A stretch of 64,000 nucleotides of DNA from Elusimicrobiota bacterium. Its GTDB lineage: Bacteria > Elusimicrobiota > Endomicrobiia > Endomicrobiales > Endomicrobiaceae. Made by a program: the position numbers and the translations under genes. The DNA is taken from contig JAFXOV010000020.1 of the NCBI GenBank assembly GCA_017528425.1, positions 27,289-91,288 on the forward strand. The letters run 5' to 3'. Under the pieces are notes generated by a model, which had not been told where the DNA came from, made no database searches, and saw only the letters and a program-made list of their open reading frames with translations. Shown one piece after another: positions 55,147-64,000 of this stretch; within the stretch, counting starts at the first letter, position 1, and each line of letters begins with the position of its first letter.

Positions 55147-55350
55147 TTACCTGTAAACTTCTATGCAAGTGTCAGGACACATTTGATAGCAAGATCCGCA
55201 ACCAACACATTCTTTTTCATCTTTTAATACCGCATAATGGTACCCGATTTTGTTAATTTCGGTTGAAAAATCAATGCATTTTTTAGGACATGCATTTATA
55301 CAAAGTCCACAACCTTTACATCTGTCTTGATTAACTGTTATTTTTGCCAT
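55147..55350 (-). CDS. korD: 2-Oxoacid:ferredoxin oxidoreductase, delta (ferredoxin) subunit
   Basis: 67 residues with two complete [4Fe-4S] motifs: C11, C14, C17, C21 and C48, C51, C54, C58. It carries electrons from the TPP subunit. It is the first gene of the operon, with a strong promoter just upstream. Confidence 0.94.
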   Translation of the reverse strand: MAKITVNQDRCKGCGLCINACPKKCIDFSTEINKIGYHYAVLKDEKECVGCGSCYQMCPDTCIEVYR

Positions 55351-55359
55351 AGTGTTCCA

Positions 55360-55388
55360 ATTCTATAACTTTATTTATTTATTGTCAA
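55360..55388 (-). promoter_or_regulatory. Promoter of the korDABC operon
   Basis: Read on the minus strand: TTGACA, 17 bases, TAGAAT, close to consensus, in the 52-base gap after the Mrp gene. Confidence 0.7.
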
Positions 55389-55402
55389 ATTTTACAAAAT
55401 TT

Positions 55403-56641
55403 CTATTCATGATGATGGCAACTATGTCCGCCACCGTGACAATTGTGACCTTCACCATGTTCATGGCTATGATGTGAACACATTGTGTCCGGATTATAGT
55501 TAAGAGTTCCGTTTAGAAAATCTTTCATCACTTCATCCGCTTTTCCGCTTGTTCCCGGGTATACCGTTACACCTTCCTGTGCCAAAGCAACTTTTGCTCC
55601 GCCGCCGATACCACCACAAATAAGAGTTTCTATACCTAAACCTTTTAACATTCCTGCAAGTGATTCGTGCCCCGTTCCGTTACTTGATACTATTTCGCTG
55701 GACAATATTTTACCGTTTTCTACTGTATAAACTTTAAAATTTTCCGTATGCCCGAAATGTTGGAAAACTTCACCGTTTTCATAGGTTATTGCCACTTTCA
55801 TAGGACCTTCTTTTACGGATACCTGTTTTGAAGATAATAACTTTTCTATATTTGCAACGTTTTTATCTAAATTTATACCTTCAACTTTTTCTATTTCACC
55901 TTTATCGCATAAAGATGCAACACTCGGTTCTATAGGCAACTTATCTATAACGGAAATATTAAACTTTTTGGCAACATCTTCTATTTTGCTTTCACCGAAA
56001 ACATTAATCTCTTTACCGCAATCCGGACATTTCAAATAACTCATGTTTTCCACAAGCCCTAAAACGGGAACATTCATCATTGTTGCCATGTTTACTGCTT
56101 TTTCAACTATCATGGAAACAAGTTCCTGCGGGGAAGTAACAACTATAATTCCGTCTACCGGTATAGATTGAAATACCGTTAAAGGAACATCACCCGTTCC
56201 CGGTGGCATATCTATAAACATAACATCTTGTTCGTTCCATATAACATCTTTCCAAAACTGTTTTATTACACCTGCAATAACAGGACCTCTCCAAATAACA
56301 GGATCGGTTTCGTTATCCAACAACAAGTTTATAGACATTATATCTATACCTTTTTTTGTAAGAACAGGGAAAAAACCGGTTTCCCCGTTAATAGGCCTTT
56401 CTTTTATACCGAAAGCTTTTGGTATTGAAGGACCTGTAATATCTGCATCCATAATGGCGGTTTTGTATCCTTTTTTGTTCATTGATACTGCAAGTAAAGA
56501 TGTTACCAACGATTTTCCTACTCCGCCTTTACCGCTTACTATACCTATAATCTTTTTTATTTTTGTTGCTTCGTGAGGTTTTTCCATAAATGATTGTTTG
56601 TCATGATGTGAACATGAACAATCTTTTTCTTCGTTACTCAT
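55403..56641 (-). CDS. Mrp/NBP35 iron-sulfur carrier ATPase fused to a NifX/NifB-type domain (MrpORP-like)
   Basis: 412 residues. A short Cys/His-rich N-terminus (CSCSHHD) precedes the Mrp P-loop domain with SGKGGVGKS (36-44), the GPSIPKAFG loop and the CPDCG knuckle near 205 that binds the bridging cluster. From about residue 281 (MKVAITYENGEVFQHFGHTENF) a dinitrogenase-cofactor-binding (NifX/NifB) domain follows. The last ~25 residues are packed with His and Cys (HSHEHGEGHNCHGGGH). Mrp proteins carry Fe-S clusters; the fusion is like MrpORP of Desulfovibrio. Nickel, copper or molybdenum binding by the tail is possible but unproven. It overlaps the DUF134 gene by eight bases. Confidence 0.92.
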   Translation of the reverse strand: MSNEEKDCSCSHHDKQSFMEKPHEATKIKKIIGIVSGKGGVGKSLVTSLLAVSMNKKGYKTAIMDADITGPSIPKAFGIKERPINGETGFFPVLTKKGIDIMSINLLLDNETDPVIWRGPVIAGVIKQFWKDVIWNEQDVMFIDMPPGTGDVPLTVFQSIPVDGIIVVTSPQELVSMIVEKAVNMATMMNVPVLGLVENMSYLKCPDCGKEINVFGESKIEDVAKKFNISVIDKLPIEPSVASLCDKGEIEKVEGINLDKNVANIEKLLSSKQVSVKEGPMKVAITYENGEVFQHFGHTENFKVYTVENGKILSSEIVSSNGTGHESLAGMLKGLGIETLICGGIGGGAKVALAQEGVTVYPGTSGKADEVMKDFLNGTLNYNPDTMCSHHSHEHGEGHNCHGGGHSCHHHE

Positions 56642-56984
56642 TGATGTTCTCCTTTATATCTTTAAGTTTACAACAATTTTTGTTACATGTTTTTCCCGCA
56701 AATTCGCACACTTTATAATCGCCGCCCTGCACTTTTAAACAGGAATTGTTTACTAAACATTGTGCAAGTTTTTTTCGTGCACTGCTGTATATTGCCTGAA
56801 CGGTGGTTCTTGCAACATTCATTCTAACGGCACATTCTTCTTGAGTTAATTGCTCCAAATCTATTAAACGGATAGTTTCGTATTCGTCAATAGCCATTTC
56901 GATTACATTTTGCGAATTTTGCGAACCGAAAATTAAATTTTGCGGAAAACTGCAAATTCTTCTGCATTTTAAAGGTCTTACCAT
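56634..56984 (-). CDS. DUF134 helix-turn-helix regulator
   Basis: 116 residues. RPLKCRRICSFPQNLIFG, then the helix-turn-helix in DLEQLTQEECAVRMNVARTTVQAIYSSARKKLA, and a C-terminal Cys-rich end (CEFAGKTCNKNCCKL) match DUF134, a small DNA-binding family with a possible metal or Fe-S cluster. Such genes commonly stand next to Mrp/NifX-type genes. Three palindromic sites lie in its promoter region, the best candidates for its own operator. Confidence 0.9.
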   Translation of the reverse strand: MVRPLKCRRICSFPQNLIFGSQNSQNVIEMAIDEYETIRLIDLEQLTQEECAVRMNVARTTVQAIYSSARKKLAQCLVNNSCLKVQGGDYKVCEFAGKTCNKNCCKLKDIKENINE

Positions 56985-57006
56985 AATTTTTTACCTGTGT
57001 TTTTTT

Positions 57007-57070
57007 TGACATTTGTCAGTAATGAAATATATCATATATTTTTGACATTTGTCAATAATGATATTCGTCA
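57007..57070. promoter_or_regulatory. Three palindromic operator-like sites upstream of the DUF134 gene
   Basis: The perfect palindrome TGACATTTGTCA (apart from the central TT) occurs at 57007-57018 and 57043-57054; a related TGATATTCGTCA lies at 57059-57070. The second site overlaps the TTGACA -35 on the minus strand. The divergent adhesin start lies 165 bases to the right. Confidence 0.65.
57026..57055 (-). promoter_or_regulatory. Putative promoter of the DUF134-Mrp operon
   Basis: TTGACA, 18 bases, TATATT on the minus strand, with the -35 inside the second palindrome, so a bound repressor would block it. Confidence 0.5.
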
Positions 57071-57126
57071 ATAAAAGGTATTGCAACATAAATATTTTTT
57101 TTATAAAATAGTCGCAATCTTAAAAT

Positions 57127-57192
57127 AAAAAAAAGCATCACGATAGAAAACTATTTTATTAAGTCAGTGTAAAGTAGTTGTTGCTTTTTTTT
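57127..57192 (+). promoter_or_regulatory. Leader hairpin of the adhesin gene
   Basis: AAAAAAAAGCA at 57127-57137 and its exact complement TGCTTTTTTTT at 57182-57192 enclose 44 bases with a smaller ATAG/CTAT hairpin. The T run after the stem resembles a terminator, so premature termination in the leader is possible. The GGGAGGA ribosome site at 57224-57230 is 32 bases further. No known riboswitch consensus was recognised. Confidence 0.5.
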
Positions 57193-57235
57193 ATTAAAAA
57201 ACAAGAAAATTTTAAATTGTCTCGGGAGGACAATA

Positions 57236-60200
57236 ATGTTTAATAAGTTCATTAAAAAAAGCAGCAAATTTTTCGCAGTTTTACTTACGGCAACATTAGC
57301 ATTTACACCTTTGAGTTATGCCGCAACTCCTACAACATTTACGGAGTTTCAAACATTTATATCTGATGGAACAGCAACAATAATAGAGCTCGATGCAGAT
57401 ATAATAGCTGATGAAATAGAACAAAGTGCCGTTACACAAAGTACATCGACGCTTACGATACAAAGTGTAGACGGTACAAACAAAACTATAAATGCAACAT
57501 CTGGTAATAAAAATGCCGGTTTTAAAATGGGTGAAGGTCAAACAACGACGATAAACAATTTAACATTCACAAACTTTTATAAAGCAGGTGAAGGTGCGGT
57601 AGTACAAAACGATGAAGGTTCGCTTACAATAGAAAATTCCAAATTTAAGAATAATGAAACATATGCAAGTGAAGATGGCATTGCATTCGGTGGTGCGATA
57701 GGACATAATAGAGGTTCATTAACAATAAACGGTTCTACATTTACTGCAAACAGTTCAACTGTTGCAGGTGGTATATTTTCAACGGGACCAATAACGGTAA
57801 ATGATTCTCTTTTTGAAGACAATATTGCAGGTATGGCAGCAGGAGCAATGGGCTTTTTCGGACATGGAGAAGAGATTACGGCATTAACAAATGTAACTTT
57901 TCAAAATAACAGTGCAGGAGCAGCCGGTGCAATAGCATTAGGTTCCGAAGTAGATGTAAGAATAACAAACAGTAATTTTGAAAAAAATAAAGCAACTGCT
58001 ACAAGCGGCGGAGATGGCGGTGCAATAAGTTCAAGAAATTTTGTTGGAGAAGTTGAAGGTGGAGATCCTGACTTTTCAAAAGCATATCTTTCAATAATAG
58101 GTTCAACTTTTAGTGGTAATACTGCAACAAACATCGGTGGAGCAATAGACAATTATTTTTATAAGAGCAGTAATGATAACAGTTCTGATGCAGTTTATAT
58201 AAACGATACAAAGTTTGATAGTAATAGTGCAAAAATCGGTGGTGCAATTTATAACCATGGTGCAGAAGATGGTGACGGAACAGCAGCCAGTATGTTAATA
58301 GAAAATTCAACATTTACAGCAAATACTTCGACAAGTGATGGTGGTGCAATATATGCAGATGGTAAAGTAAACATAAAATCTTCAAAGTTTGATAGTAATA
58401 TAAGCAGCGCAGATTGCGGCGGAGCAATATTTGTTCGCGGAACATCAGATATACAAGATTCTACATTTGAAAACAACCAAGCATTGTATGCCGGAGCAAT
58501 CTATGCGGGAACAAAGAGTGATTTGACATTAAAAAATTCAAATTTTACAAATAATACTGCAGAGGAAATTGGAGCAGTAGGAATATACAAAAAAGCATTG
58601 TTGGAAAACAATGTTTTCGATAGTAATAAGTCAACAAGTACAGCTTCCAATTCGGGCGGTTCCGGAGCGATGTTTTTAGGTTCGGTATCGGAAACAGTAA
58701 TAACAAGCAATACATTTAGTAATAATACTTCGCAAACGGTAGCGGGTGCTATCGGAACAAGAAGAGGCGTAAATGCATTAAACGAAAATGATAAACGTGA
58801 TAATTCCGGAGCAAAATTAGATATAACAAAATCAAAATTTACAAATAATTCCGCATTAACCAACGGTGGAGCAATAAACAATTATTTCTATGGAAGTACA
58901 ACACAGGAAGGATATGTATATATAGGAGATACGGAATTTGAAGGTAACTCTGCAGCAAACGGTGGAGCAATATATAATAATGAAATAGAAGATTTAAATG
59001 GAAAATCCGGAGCAATATTAATAGAAAATTCGACATTTACAGCAAACACAGCAAGTCAATATGGTGGAGCAATATATAATGCTTCTACAATGACAATAAA
59101 CAGTTCTGTATTTAGCGGTAACACGGCAAACGGAGCAGCAAACGATATTCATAATATCGGTGAATTGTCTTTCTTAAGCGGAACAACAACGATGGAAGGC
59201 GGTATAACCGGAAACGGAAGAATGATAATTAATGGCGGAGAGTTGGTACTTGGCGAAGAAGCGGTTTTAGAACAATCTTATTTGGAAATAGCAGCAGAAT
59301 CTTCTCTTGCGGTAAATGCATCAAGTATTACCATGATATCTAACGAAAATGAAGCTCCGACAATAAAAAATAACGGATCATTGACTCTTTCTACAGGAAC
59401 AGTAGAAAGTTTTGCAAGTAAAATAGCAGGAACAGGAACAACAACCGTTAATTTGGGTGCAAATGTAAATATGGGCAGTAATTCTATAGAACAATCCGGA
59501 TTAACTGTAGACGAAGATTCTTCTTTAACGGCAGAAATACAAAATTTAAAAATACAAAGTACGGATAATTCCGGAGAAGCCCCAACGGTAACACCGGGCA
59601 CAATTACAAATAACGGAACAATAACTCTTGTGCTCGATTCAAACAGAGATTTTGATTTAAACATTGTAAGCGATGAAGATAAAGACGGAACTTTGATTTT
59701 TGCATTGAGTGATACTGTATCCGGAGAAGCGGCAGCGACCTCAAGACAAGATATAAAACAATCTACAATTACTATAGGAAACAATATAACTTATATAAAC
59801 TTGGAAGCTAACACAATAGAAACAAATTATATTTCAGGCTCAAAATTACAAAATGACGGAAAATTAATTTTGAACTTGTCTGAAGCAGCAGGTTACGGCT
59901 TATCAGAATTAAAAGGTGTAGGTGTTTCTTCAATAACGGTAGAATCCGGTAATGTCACAATAAATAATACCGGAACAATGGAGCAAACAACAATAGAAAC
60001 TTATGGTGCAGGTTCATTATTATTAACAGGTAACAAAATAATAGCAAATGTAGTAAATTATATGACAGGGAACTGCTTAGATTTGGCAACAAGAATAGAG
60101 GGCACATTAGATAACAATCCTGCAAACGAAGAAACAGAAGGTGTAGTAAATATTTTAGACGGCGGTTCAATTTCGGGACAAATAACAAATAGTACCGGAA

Positions 60201-63200
60201 CGATAAATATAACTTCAACGGGATTTGAAGTTGAAACCGGTATAACAAGTAATAATACATCGGATATAACTAAAAACAAATTAAATATCGGAAGCGGAAC
60301 AGTAGCAGGTGTTGTAACATCTTCAAAAACAATAGAATATCAAACAATCACAGTTTCAAGCGGAAGCTTAACAATGAACAGTGGTGATATCGACGGAACT
60401 ATCGCAAATTCTTCAATAAAAGTTGAAGCAAACGGTTTGTTATCAGTAAATCCTGAAAAGTTAGTAGATATGACAAGTCCGATAACAAATGACGGAATAG
60501 TAGAATATTACGGCGGCGGAGAAGACCTTGATTATGTGTTGAATACAACAACGATAACAGCTACCGATAAAGGTACATTAAGAATAAACGGTAATGTTCA
60601 AAACGATGAAGCAATCGGAATTTCAAAACAAGATATACAAGTATTACAAACAAGCACATTTACGGTAAACACAAATGATATGACCGACAGCAAAATAGAA
60701 AATGCCGGTCAATTAAGCTTCTTCGGTTTAACAGAGATGGAAAATAATACGGAAGTAACCGGTTTAACGGATGCAGAAACCGGTGAGACTGTTTACGGGA
60801 ATTTAAATATTGATACTGAATTAGTAAATAATGCAAAAATAGAACAAACAGATATAATTACGGGTACATATCTTACAAACAATTCAGAAATAACTGCACA
60901 TGGAATAATATACAATTATTTAGAGATTGATAACAATTCTACAATAAATGCAGCAACATTGAGAAATGAAGAGAATGCAACTATTACTAATGAAAGCGGA
61001 GCAACGATAACAGCAGGTACAAAATTATTCAATATGGGCAGTATAGACAATACAGGAAATATTGCAGCAGAAAACGAAGCCGGTGATGCTTTGTTGGAAA
61101 ATGATGAAAATGCAACAATAACAAATAATGCAGATGCTTCAATATCGGCAGATTTAGTAACAAATAAAGGTGCAATATTAAGTTCAGGTACAATTACAGC
61201 AACCGAGATAACCAATGAAGAAGGCGCAGAAATAACAAATTATGATGACGGAACAATAACTGCCGGTGAAATAAAAAATGCCGGAACGTTAACATCCAAC
61301 GCAAACGGAATTCAGTCGTTAGTATCTAATGATGCAACAGGTGTATATAATATCACGGGCGGAACTATTGCTTATACTATAAGCGGAGCGGCATCAGGCG
61401 GTTCCGTAGTAAATATCAGCAATGAAGTAACATTATCTTCGCAAGTATACATAAGCCAAAATGCAATAAATTTAACGGAAGAATCAACATTTATTTTAGG
61501 AAATGAACAGATGTTGGAAACATCCACATTGAATATAGGAAACAAGTCAACTTTGGATACTCAAAACGGACAAACGGCCGAGTTAATAGTTAATGATGTA
61601 AATGTTGCACAAGGTATAACATGGAATTGGAAGTTGGATTTAGATTTGGCCGATAATTCAGGAGATATGTTAACAAATGTAAACGAAACAACCGGAATAC
61701 TTTTGATAGACGATATAAAATTGTTATCCGATAAAGGTACTGTTAATCCGATACAAATAGCAGATGCAAATGTAAACGCACAAATAGTTGACGGAGCGAT
61801 ATTTGCAACACAAAATAACGAATACGAAATTACGGCGGATAACAGAGAAGATTCCACATGGTTATCCGTAATGGTAAAAGGTACAGGTGGTCTTCCAAAA
61901 GCAATATATGACGGTGCAAGTTCATACAGCATAGTTAGTGACGGAGAAGTTGTTACGGATATGGTAACAAAATGGATGGAAGAACCGGAAGGAACACCAA
62001 ACAATTTCTTGAAAAATGATTTAACAATACACGGTAACAACAACATCTTAACAAGTACTACAAATGTAACAGGAATAGATGTAAACAATCACGAATTGAC
62101 AATTGAAGATTTGCAGGAATTCTCCGGTTTTGATAATGCAATAAGTGTTGATGAAGGCGGAGAACTTAAAGTAAAGAATGTTACATTTACCGGAAATACG
62201 GGAAATGCGGTAATAGCAAGCAGCGGAACGGTAAGCCTTTCAGGTGTAACATTTGCAGAATCTGATGAAGCTATTGAAAACGAAGCTTCAATTGATGTTT
62301 TAAATAACGGAGATCTTGTATTAACCGGCGAAGCTACAACATTTAATAAAGGTATAAAAGGTGACGAAGGAAAGGGAACAACAACAATTAAAGGTGTTGG
62401 TATAGATATGGGTGATGCTGTTCTTGTTCAAAACAGAATAGAGATAAGTGATGTTGAAGGCAGCAGTTTAACAGTTAAAGTTGCTAACTTATCAACCGGA
62501 ACAGTAACCTCTTCGTTGATAATGAATAACGGAGAATTGTATTTATCTGGCAGCGGAGAAGATGACGAAACGGTTGCAGATTTACAAACAGAAATAAAAG
62601 GATTCGGAAGTACAACATTGTACGATGAAATAAATATTAATGCCAATGTTTTACAAAGCACAGTTACTTTGTCGGGAGCAACGGCAACAGTTGGTAATAA
62701 TGCAATCATAAAAGCATTGGAAGACCTTGTTTTAACAGATTCTTCATTAACAGTTTCGGAAGGATCTTCTATATCGGCAACAACAATATCCGTTGATGCA
62801 GATTCTGATTTAACAGTAAGCGCAGATGCTATAAGTACTGCAAGTAACAGCGGTATAACAAATAACGGAGAAATAACATTTACCGGCGGAGAAAACAAGA
62901 ACGGTATTACAGGAGAAACCGGATTATTATTTATTGACGGTGATGTTGTAAATTCAACCGGAACAAAAATATCACAACAGTTTATAGAAGTTAAAGAAGA
63001 AGCTAAATTTACAATGAATGCAGATGATGTAACAACAGCAACCGATGGAGATATCAAAGGAATACAAAACAATGGAGATTTGGAAATTACCGGCGGAACA
63101 AACAAAAATATTATAGGTCGCGGAGATGCTGCTGTACCGGGTAACGGAAATGTAATAATATCCGGAACCGTTATAAATGAAGACGGTACAACAATAGATC

Positions 63201-64000
63201 AGGGAACTATAACCGTTAACGAAAGTGCAAGTTTCCAAGCAAATGCAACAGACTTAACAACCGATAACGGAATAGCAAATGCAGGCGAATTGATATTTGT
63301 CGGCAGTAATATGGTAAATACAAGCACAATTACCGGAACCGGAAACTTAACAATAGACGGTGATTTAACAAACAGCAATTCAATAACACAAACAAATATA
63401 GATATATTGAACGGTACAGTTGAACATAATGTTGGTGACGGCGAAGATATGGCAAGAATAGAAGCTGCAAATATAGTAATAAGTACAAGTGCAACGTTGA
63501 TAGCACACAGTGAAGTTGTAGCAAGTGAAAAGATAACAAATAACGGATTGTTGGAAATAGCAGTAGAATTTGAAGGTGGAGCAGGAGATGTAGAGAATGG
63601 CAGTGTAATAGACGGCAGCGGAGAATTAAAAATAACATCAACAACGTTTTCAACAACGGCAAGTATCAAACAAAGTACGATAACAATATCGGATGCAGAT
63701 TCATCATTGGAAGGAGATATAAACAATATAGTAGCAACCGAGAAGATAGCAAACGAAGGATTGTTGGTATACACCGGAGAAGGAACAAACAATAATGTAA
63801 TAGACGGAGCAGGAAACTTAACGATAGACGGAACGATAGAAAATTCAACGGGAACAGCGATAAGCCAAACAGCAATAGCAATAACAAGCGGAAACGGATT
63901 TAAGACAAGTGCAAACGATATAACAACAGAAGAAGGAATAGAGAATAACGGAACATTAACATTCACCGGCGGAACAAACAATAATGAAATAACAATGTTG
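57236..64000 (+). CDS. Very large Pmp-like surface adhesin, N-terminal part (runs off window)
   Basis: 2255 codons without a stop, open at the right edge. The start ATG follows GGGAGGA. A signal peptide (MFNKFIKKSSKFFAVLL..., cleavage near SYA-AT at 29-30) directs export. Residues ~110-637 contain about sixteen paired FxxN and GGAI-type motifs, as in chlamydial Pmp proteins and similar beta-helix autotransporters. Residues ~640-1600 are irregular Thr/Asn-rich strands (INNGT..., ITNEEGA). Pmp-like motifs return briefly near 1640-1690. The last ~390 residues contain a degenerate repeat of about 67-70 residues (NGxLxFTGGTNxN, GxLxIDGxxxNST, IxQxxI). No transmembrane beta-domain is visible; it is expected past the edge. 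Codon use is rich in ACA, AAT and GGA. Confidence 0.9.
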   Translation, partial: MFNKFIKKSSKFFAVLLTATLAFTPLSYAATPTTFTEFQTFISDGTATIIELDADIIADEIEQSAVTQSTSTLTIQSVDGTNKTINATSGNKNAGFKMGEGQTTTINNLTFTNFYKAGEGAVVQNDEGSLTIENSKFKNNETYASEDGIAFGGAIGHNRGSLTINGSTFTANSSTVAGGIFSTGPITVNDSLFEDNIAGMAAGAMGFFGHGEEITALTNVTFQNNSAGAAGAIALGSEVDVRITNSNFEKNKATATSGGDGGAISSRNFVGEVEGGDPDFSKAYLSIIGSTFSGNTATNIGGAIDNYFYKSSNDNSSDAVYINDTKFDSNSAKIGGAIYNHGAEDGDGTAASMLIENSTFTANTSTSDGGAIYADGKVNIKSSKFDSNISSADCGGAIFVRGTSDIQDSTFENNQALYAGAIYAGTKSDLTLKNSNFTNNTAEEIGAVGIYKKALLENNVFDSNKSTSTASNSGGSGAMFLGSVSETVITSNTFSNNTSQTVAGAIGTRRGVNALNENDKRDNSGAKLDITKSKFTNNSALTNGGAINNYFYGSTTQEGYVYIGDTEFEGNSAANGGAIYNNEIEDLNGKSGAILIENSTFTANTASQYGGAIYNASTMTINSSVFSGNTANGAANDIHNIGELSFLSGTTTMEGGITGNGRMIINGGELVLGEEAVLEQSYLEIAAESSLAVNASSITMISNENEAPTIKNNGSLTLSTGTVESFASKIAGTGTTTVNLGANVNMGSNSIEQSGLTVDEDSSLTAEIQNLKIQSTDNSGEAPTVTPGTITNNGTITLVLDSNRDFDLNIVSDEDKDGTLIFALSDTVSGEAAATSRQDIKQSTITIGNNITYINLEANTIETNYISGSKLQNDGKLILNLSEAAGYGLSELKGVGVSSITVESGNVTINNTGTMEQTTIETYGAGSLLLTGNKIIANVVNYMTGNCLDLATRIEGTLDNNPANEETEGVVNILDGGSISGQITNSTGTINITSTGFEVETGITSNNTSDITKNKLNIGSGTVAGVVTSSKTIEYQTITVSSGSLTMNSGDIDGTIANSSIKVEANGLLSVNPEKLVDMTSPITNDGIVEYYGGGEDLDYVLNTTTITATDKGTLRINGNVQNDEAIGISKQDIQVLQTSTFTVNTNDMTDSKIENAGQLSFFGLTEMENNTEVTGLTDAETGETVYGNLNIDTELVNNAKIEQTDIITGTYLTNNSEITAHGIIYNYLEIDNNSTINAATLRNEENATITNESGATITAGTKLFNMGSIDNTGNIAAENEAGDALLENDENATITNNADASISADLVTNKGAILSSGTITATEITNEEGAEITNYDDGTITAGEIKNAGTLTSNANGIQSLVSNDATGVYNITGGTIAYTISGAASGGSVVNISNEVTLSSQVYISQNAINLTEESTFILGNEQMLETSTLNIGNKSTLDTQNGQTAELIVNDVNVAQGITWNWKLDLDLADNSGDMLTNVNETTGILLIDDIKLLSDKGTVNPIQIADANVNAQIVDGAIFATQNNEYEITADNREDSTWLSVMVKGTGGLPKAIYDGASSYSIVSDGEVVTDMVTKWMEEPEGTPNNFLKNDLTIHGNNNILTSTTNVTGIDVNNHELTIEDLQEFSGFDNAISVDEGGELKVKNVTFTGNTGNAVIASSGTVSLSGVTFAESDEAIENEASIDVLNNGDLVLTGEATTFNKGIKGDEGKGTTTIKGVGIDMGDAVLVQNRIEISDVEGSSLTVKVANLSTGTVTSSLIMNNGELYLSGSGEDDETVADLQTEIKGFGSTTLYDEININANVLQSTVTLSGATATVGNNAIIKALEDLVLTDSSLTVSEGSSISATTISVDADSDLTVSADAISTASNSGITNNGEITFTGGENKNGITGETGLLFIDGDVVNSTGTKISQQFIEVKEEAKFTMNADDVTTATDGDIKGIQNNGDLEITGGTNKNIIGRGDAAVPGNGNVIISGTVINEDGTTIDQGTITVNESASFQANATDLTTDNGIANAGELIFVGSNMVNTSTITGTGNLTIDGDLTNSNSITQTNIDILNGTVEHNVGDGEDMARIEAANIVISTSATLIAHSEVVASEKITNNGLLEIAVEFEGGAGDVENGSVIDGSGELKITSTTFSTTASIKQSTITISDADSSLEGDINNIVATEKIANEGLLVYTGEGTNNNVIDGAGNLTIDGTIENSTGTAISQTAIAITSGNGFKTSANDITTEEGIENNGTLTFTGGTNNNEITML
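57563..59146 (+). repeat. Pmp-type FxxN / GGAI repeats in the adhesin
   Basis: Examples are FKNN, FTAN, FEDN, FQNN, FSGN, FDSN and FEGN, each followed 10-25 residues later by GGAI, AGAI or SGAM. Such repeats form one turn each of a beta-helix. Confidence 0.85.
62860..64000 (+). repeat. Degenerate ~200-base repeat at the end of the visible adhesin
   Basis: Units begin near 62866, 63068, 63275, (63540, diverged), 63745 and 63943, each encoding about 67-70 residues. The DNA matches are visible, for example AATAACGGA...ACCGGCGGA in the first and last units. The run continues beyond the window. Confidence 0.6.

Noticed and set aside
57127..57192. c-di-GMP, fluoride or preQ1 riboswitch in the adhesin leader
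   Set aside because: None of the consensus cores could be matched; only the hairpin is reported.
57296..63981. Many long open frames on the minus strand opposite the adhesin
   Set aside because: They follow the repetitive Thr/Asn/Ala-rich coding of the plus strand, lack ribosome sites and encode low-complexity Leu/Ser/Val runs.
62860..64000. CRISPR array from the repeated bases
   Set aside because: The repeats are in frame, about 200 bases long, degenerate and without unique spacers.

Overview
The window is AT-rich chromosomal DNA of an anaerobic, double-membrane bacterium, built around its replication origin. The gene content fits a fermenter of amino acids and 2-oxoacids: an indolepyruvate:ferredoxin oxidoreductase with phenylacetate-CoA ligase, a four-subunit 2-oxoacid:ferredoxin oxidoreductase, a ferredoxin-fused electron transfer flavoprotein and an L-lactate dehydrogenase. 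An outer membrane is suggested by a barrel-like protein and a huge Pmp-like adhesin. The HDLH/GGFH-type giant secreted protein, the DUF4416 gene and the overall style suggest Elusimicrobiota (Endomicrobium/Elusimicrobium-like) or a relative such as Omnitrophota. This placement is an inference and no rRNA is present to test it.

Layout. 1-4101 (minus): ACT-domain gene, paaK, iorB, a small membrane zinc-ribbon gene and iorA, read away from the origin. 4237-13629 (plus): M23 lipoprotein, then dnaA-dnaN-DUF721-gyrB-gyrA, with DnaA boxes over the dnaA start and a very AT-rich dnaA-dnaN gap. 13742-22183: one gene for a 2813-residue secreted/membrane giant with an internal duplication. 22186-28301 (minus): ccdA-nadA, a P-type cation ATPase and metW-metX. 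28504-31124 (plus): etfB, ferredoxin-etfA and a periplasmic ankyrin protein, followed by tRNA-Ser(GCT) and a secreted MBL-fold hydrolase. 32210-39168 (minus): nitroreductase, SirTM-type sirtuin, zinc macrodomain, two GNATs, TfoX-N, DUF3795, SDR, RlmD and an outer-membrane protein. 39395-43830: rarA, flavodoxin, ogt, metallophosphoesterase and DUF4416. 43925-45601 (plus): L-LDH and a SIMPL protein. 45694-52198 (minus): a tight operon MBOAT - SGNH - acyl-adenylating ligase - U32 - acyl carrier protein, laid out like a dlt system. 52278-56984 (minus): korDABC plus a GNAT, and an Mrp-NifX fusion under a DUF134 regulator. 57236 to the right edge (plus): a Pmp-like adhesin of more than 2255 residues, open at the edge.

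How it works together. The oxidoreductases reduce ferredoxin while converting 2-oxoacids to acyl-CoA, the Etf pair and LDH offer electron outlets, and the Mrp fusion probably serves iron-sulfur assembly. The surface-directed part (giant protein, dlt-like acylation operon, adhesin, M23 lipoprotein) is the least understood and holds the most promising material. The strongest candidates for an undescribed system are the giant protein, the dlt-like envelope acylation operon, and the SirTM/macrodomain pair without its usual lipoyl-protein partner. No insertion sequence, prophage or CRISPR array was seen, and no gap between genes exceeds about 300 bases.
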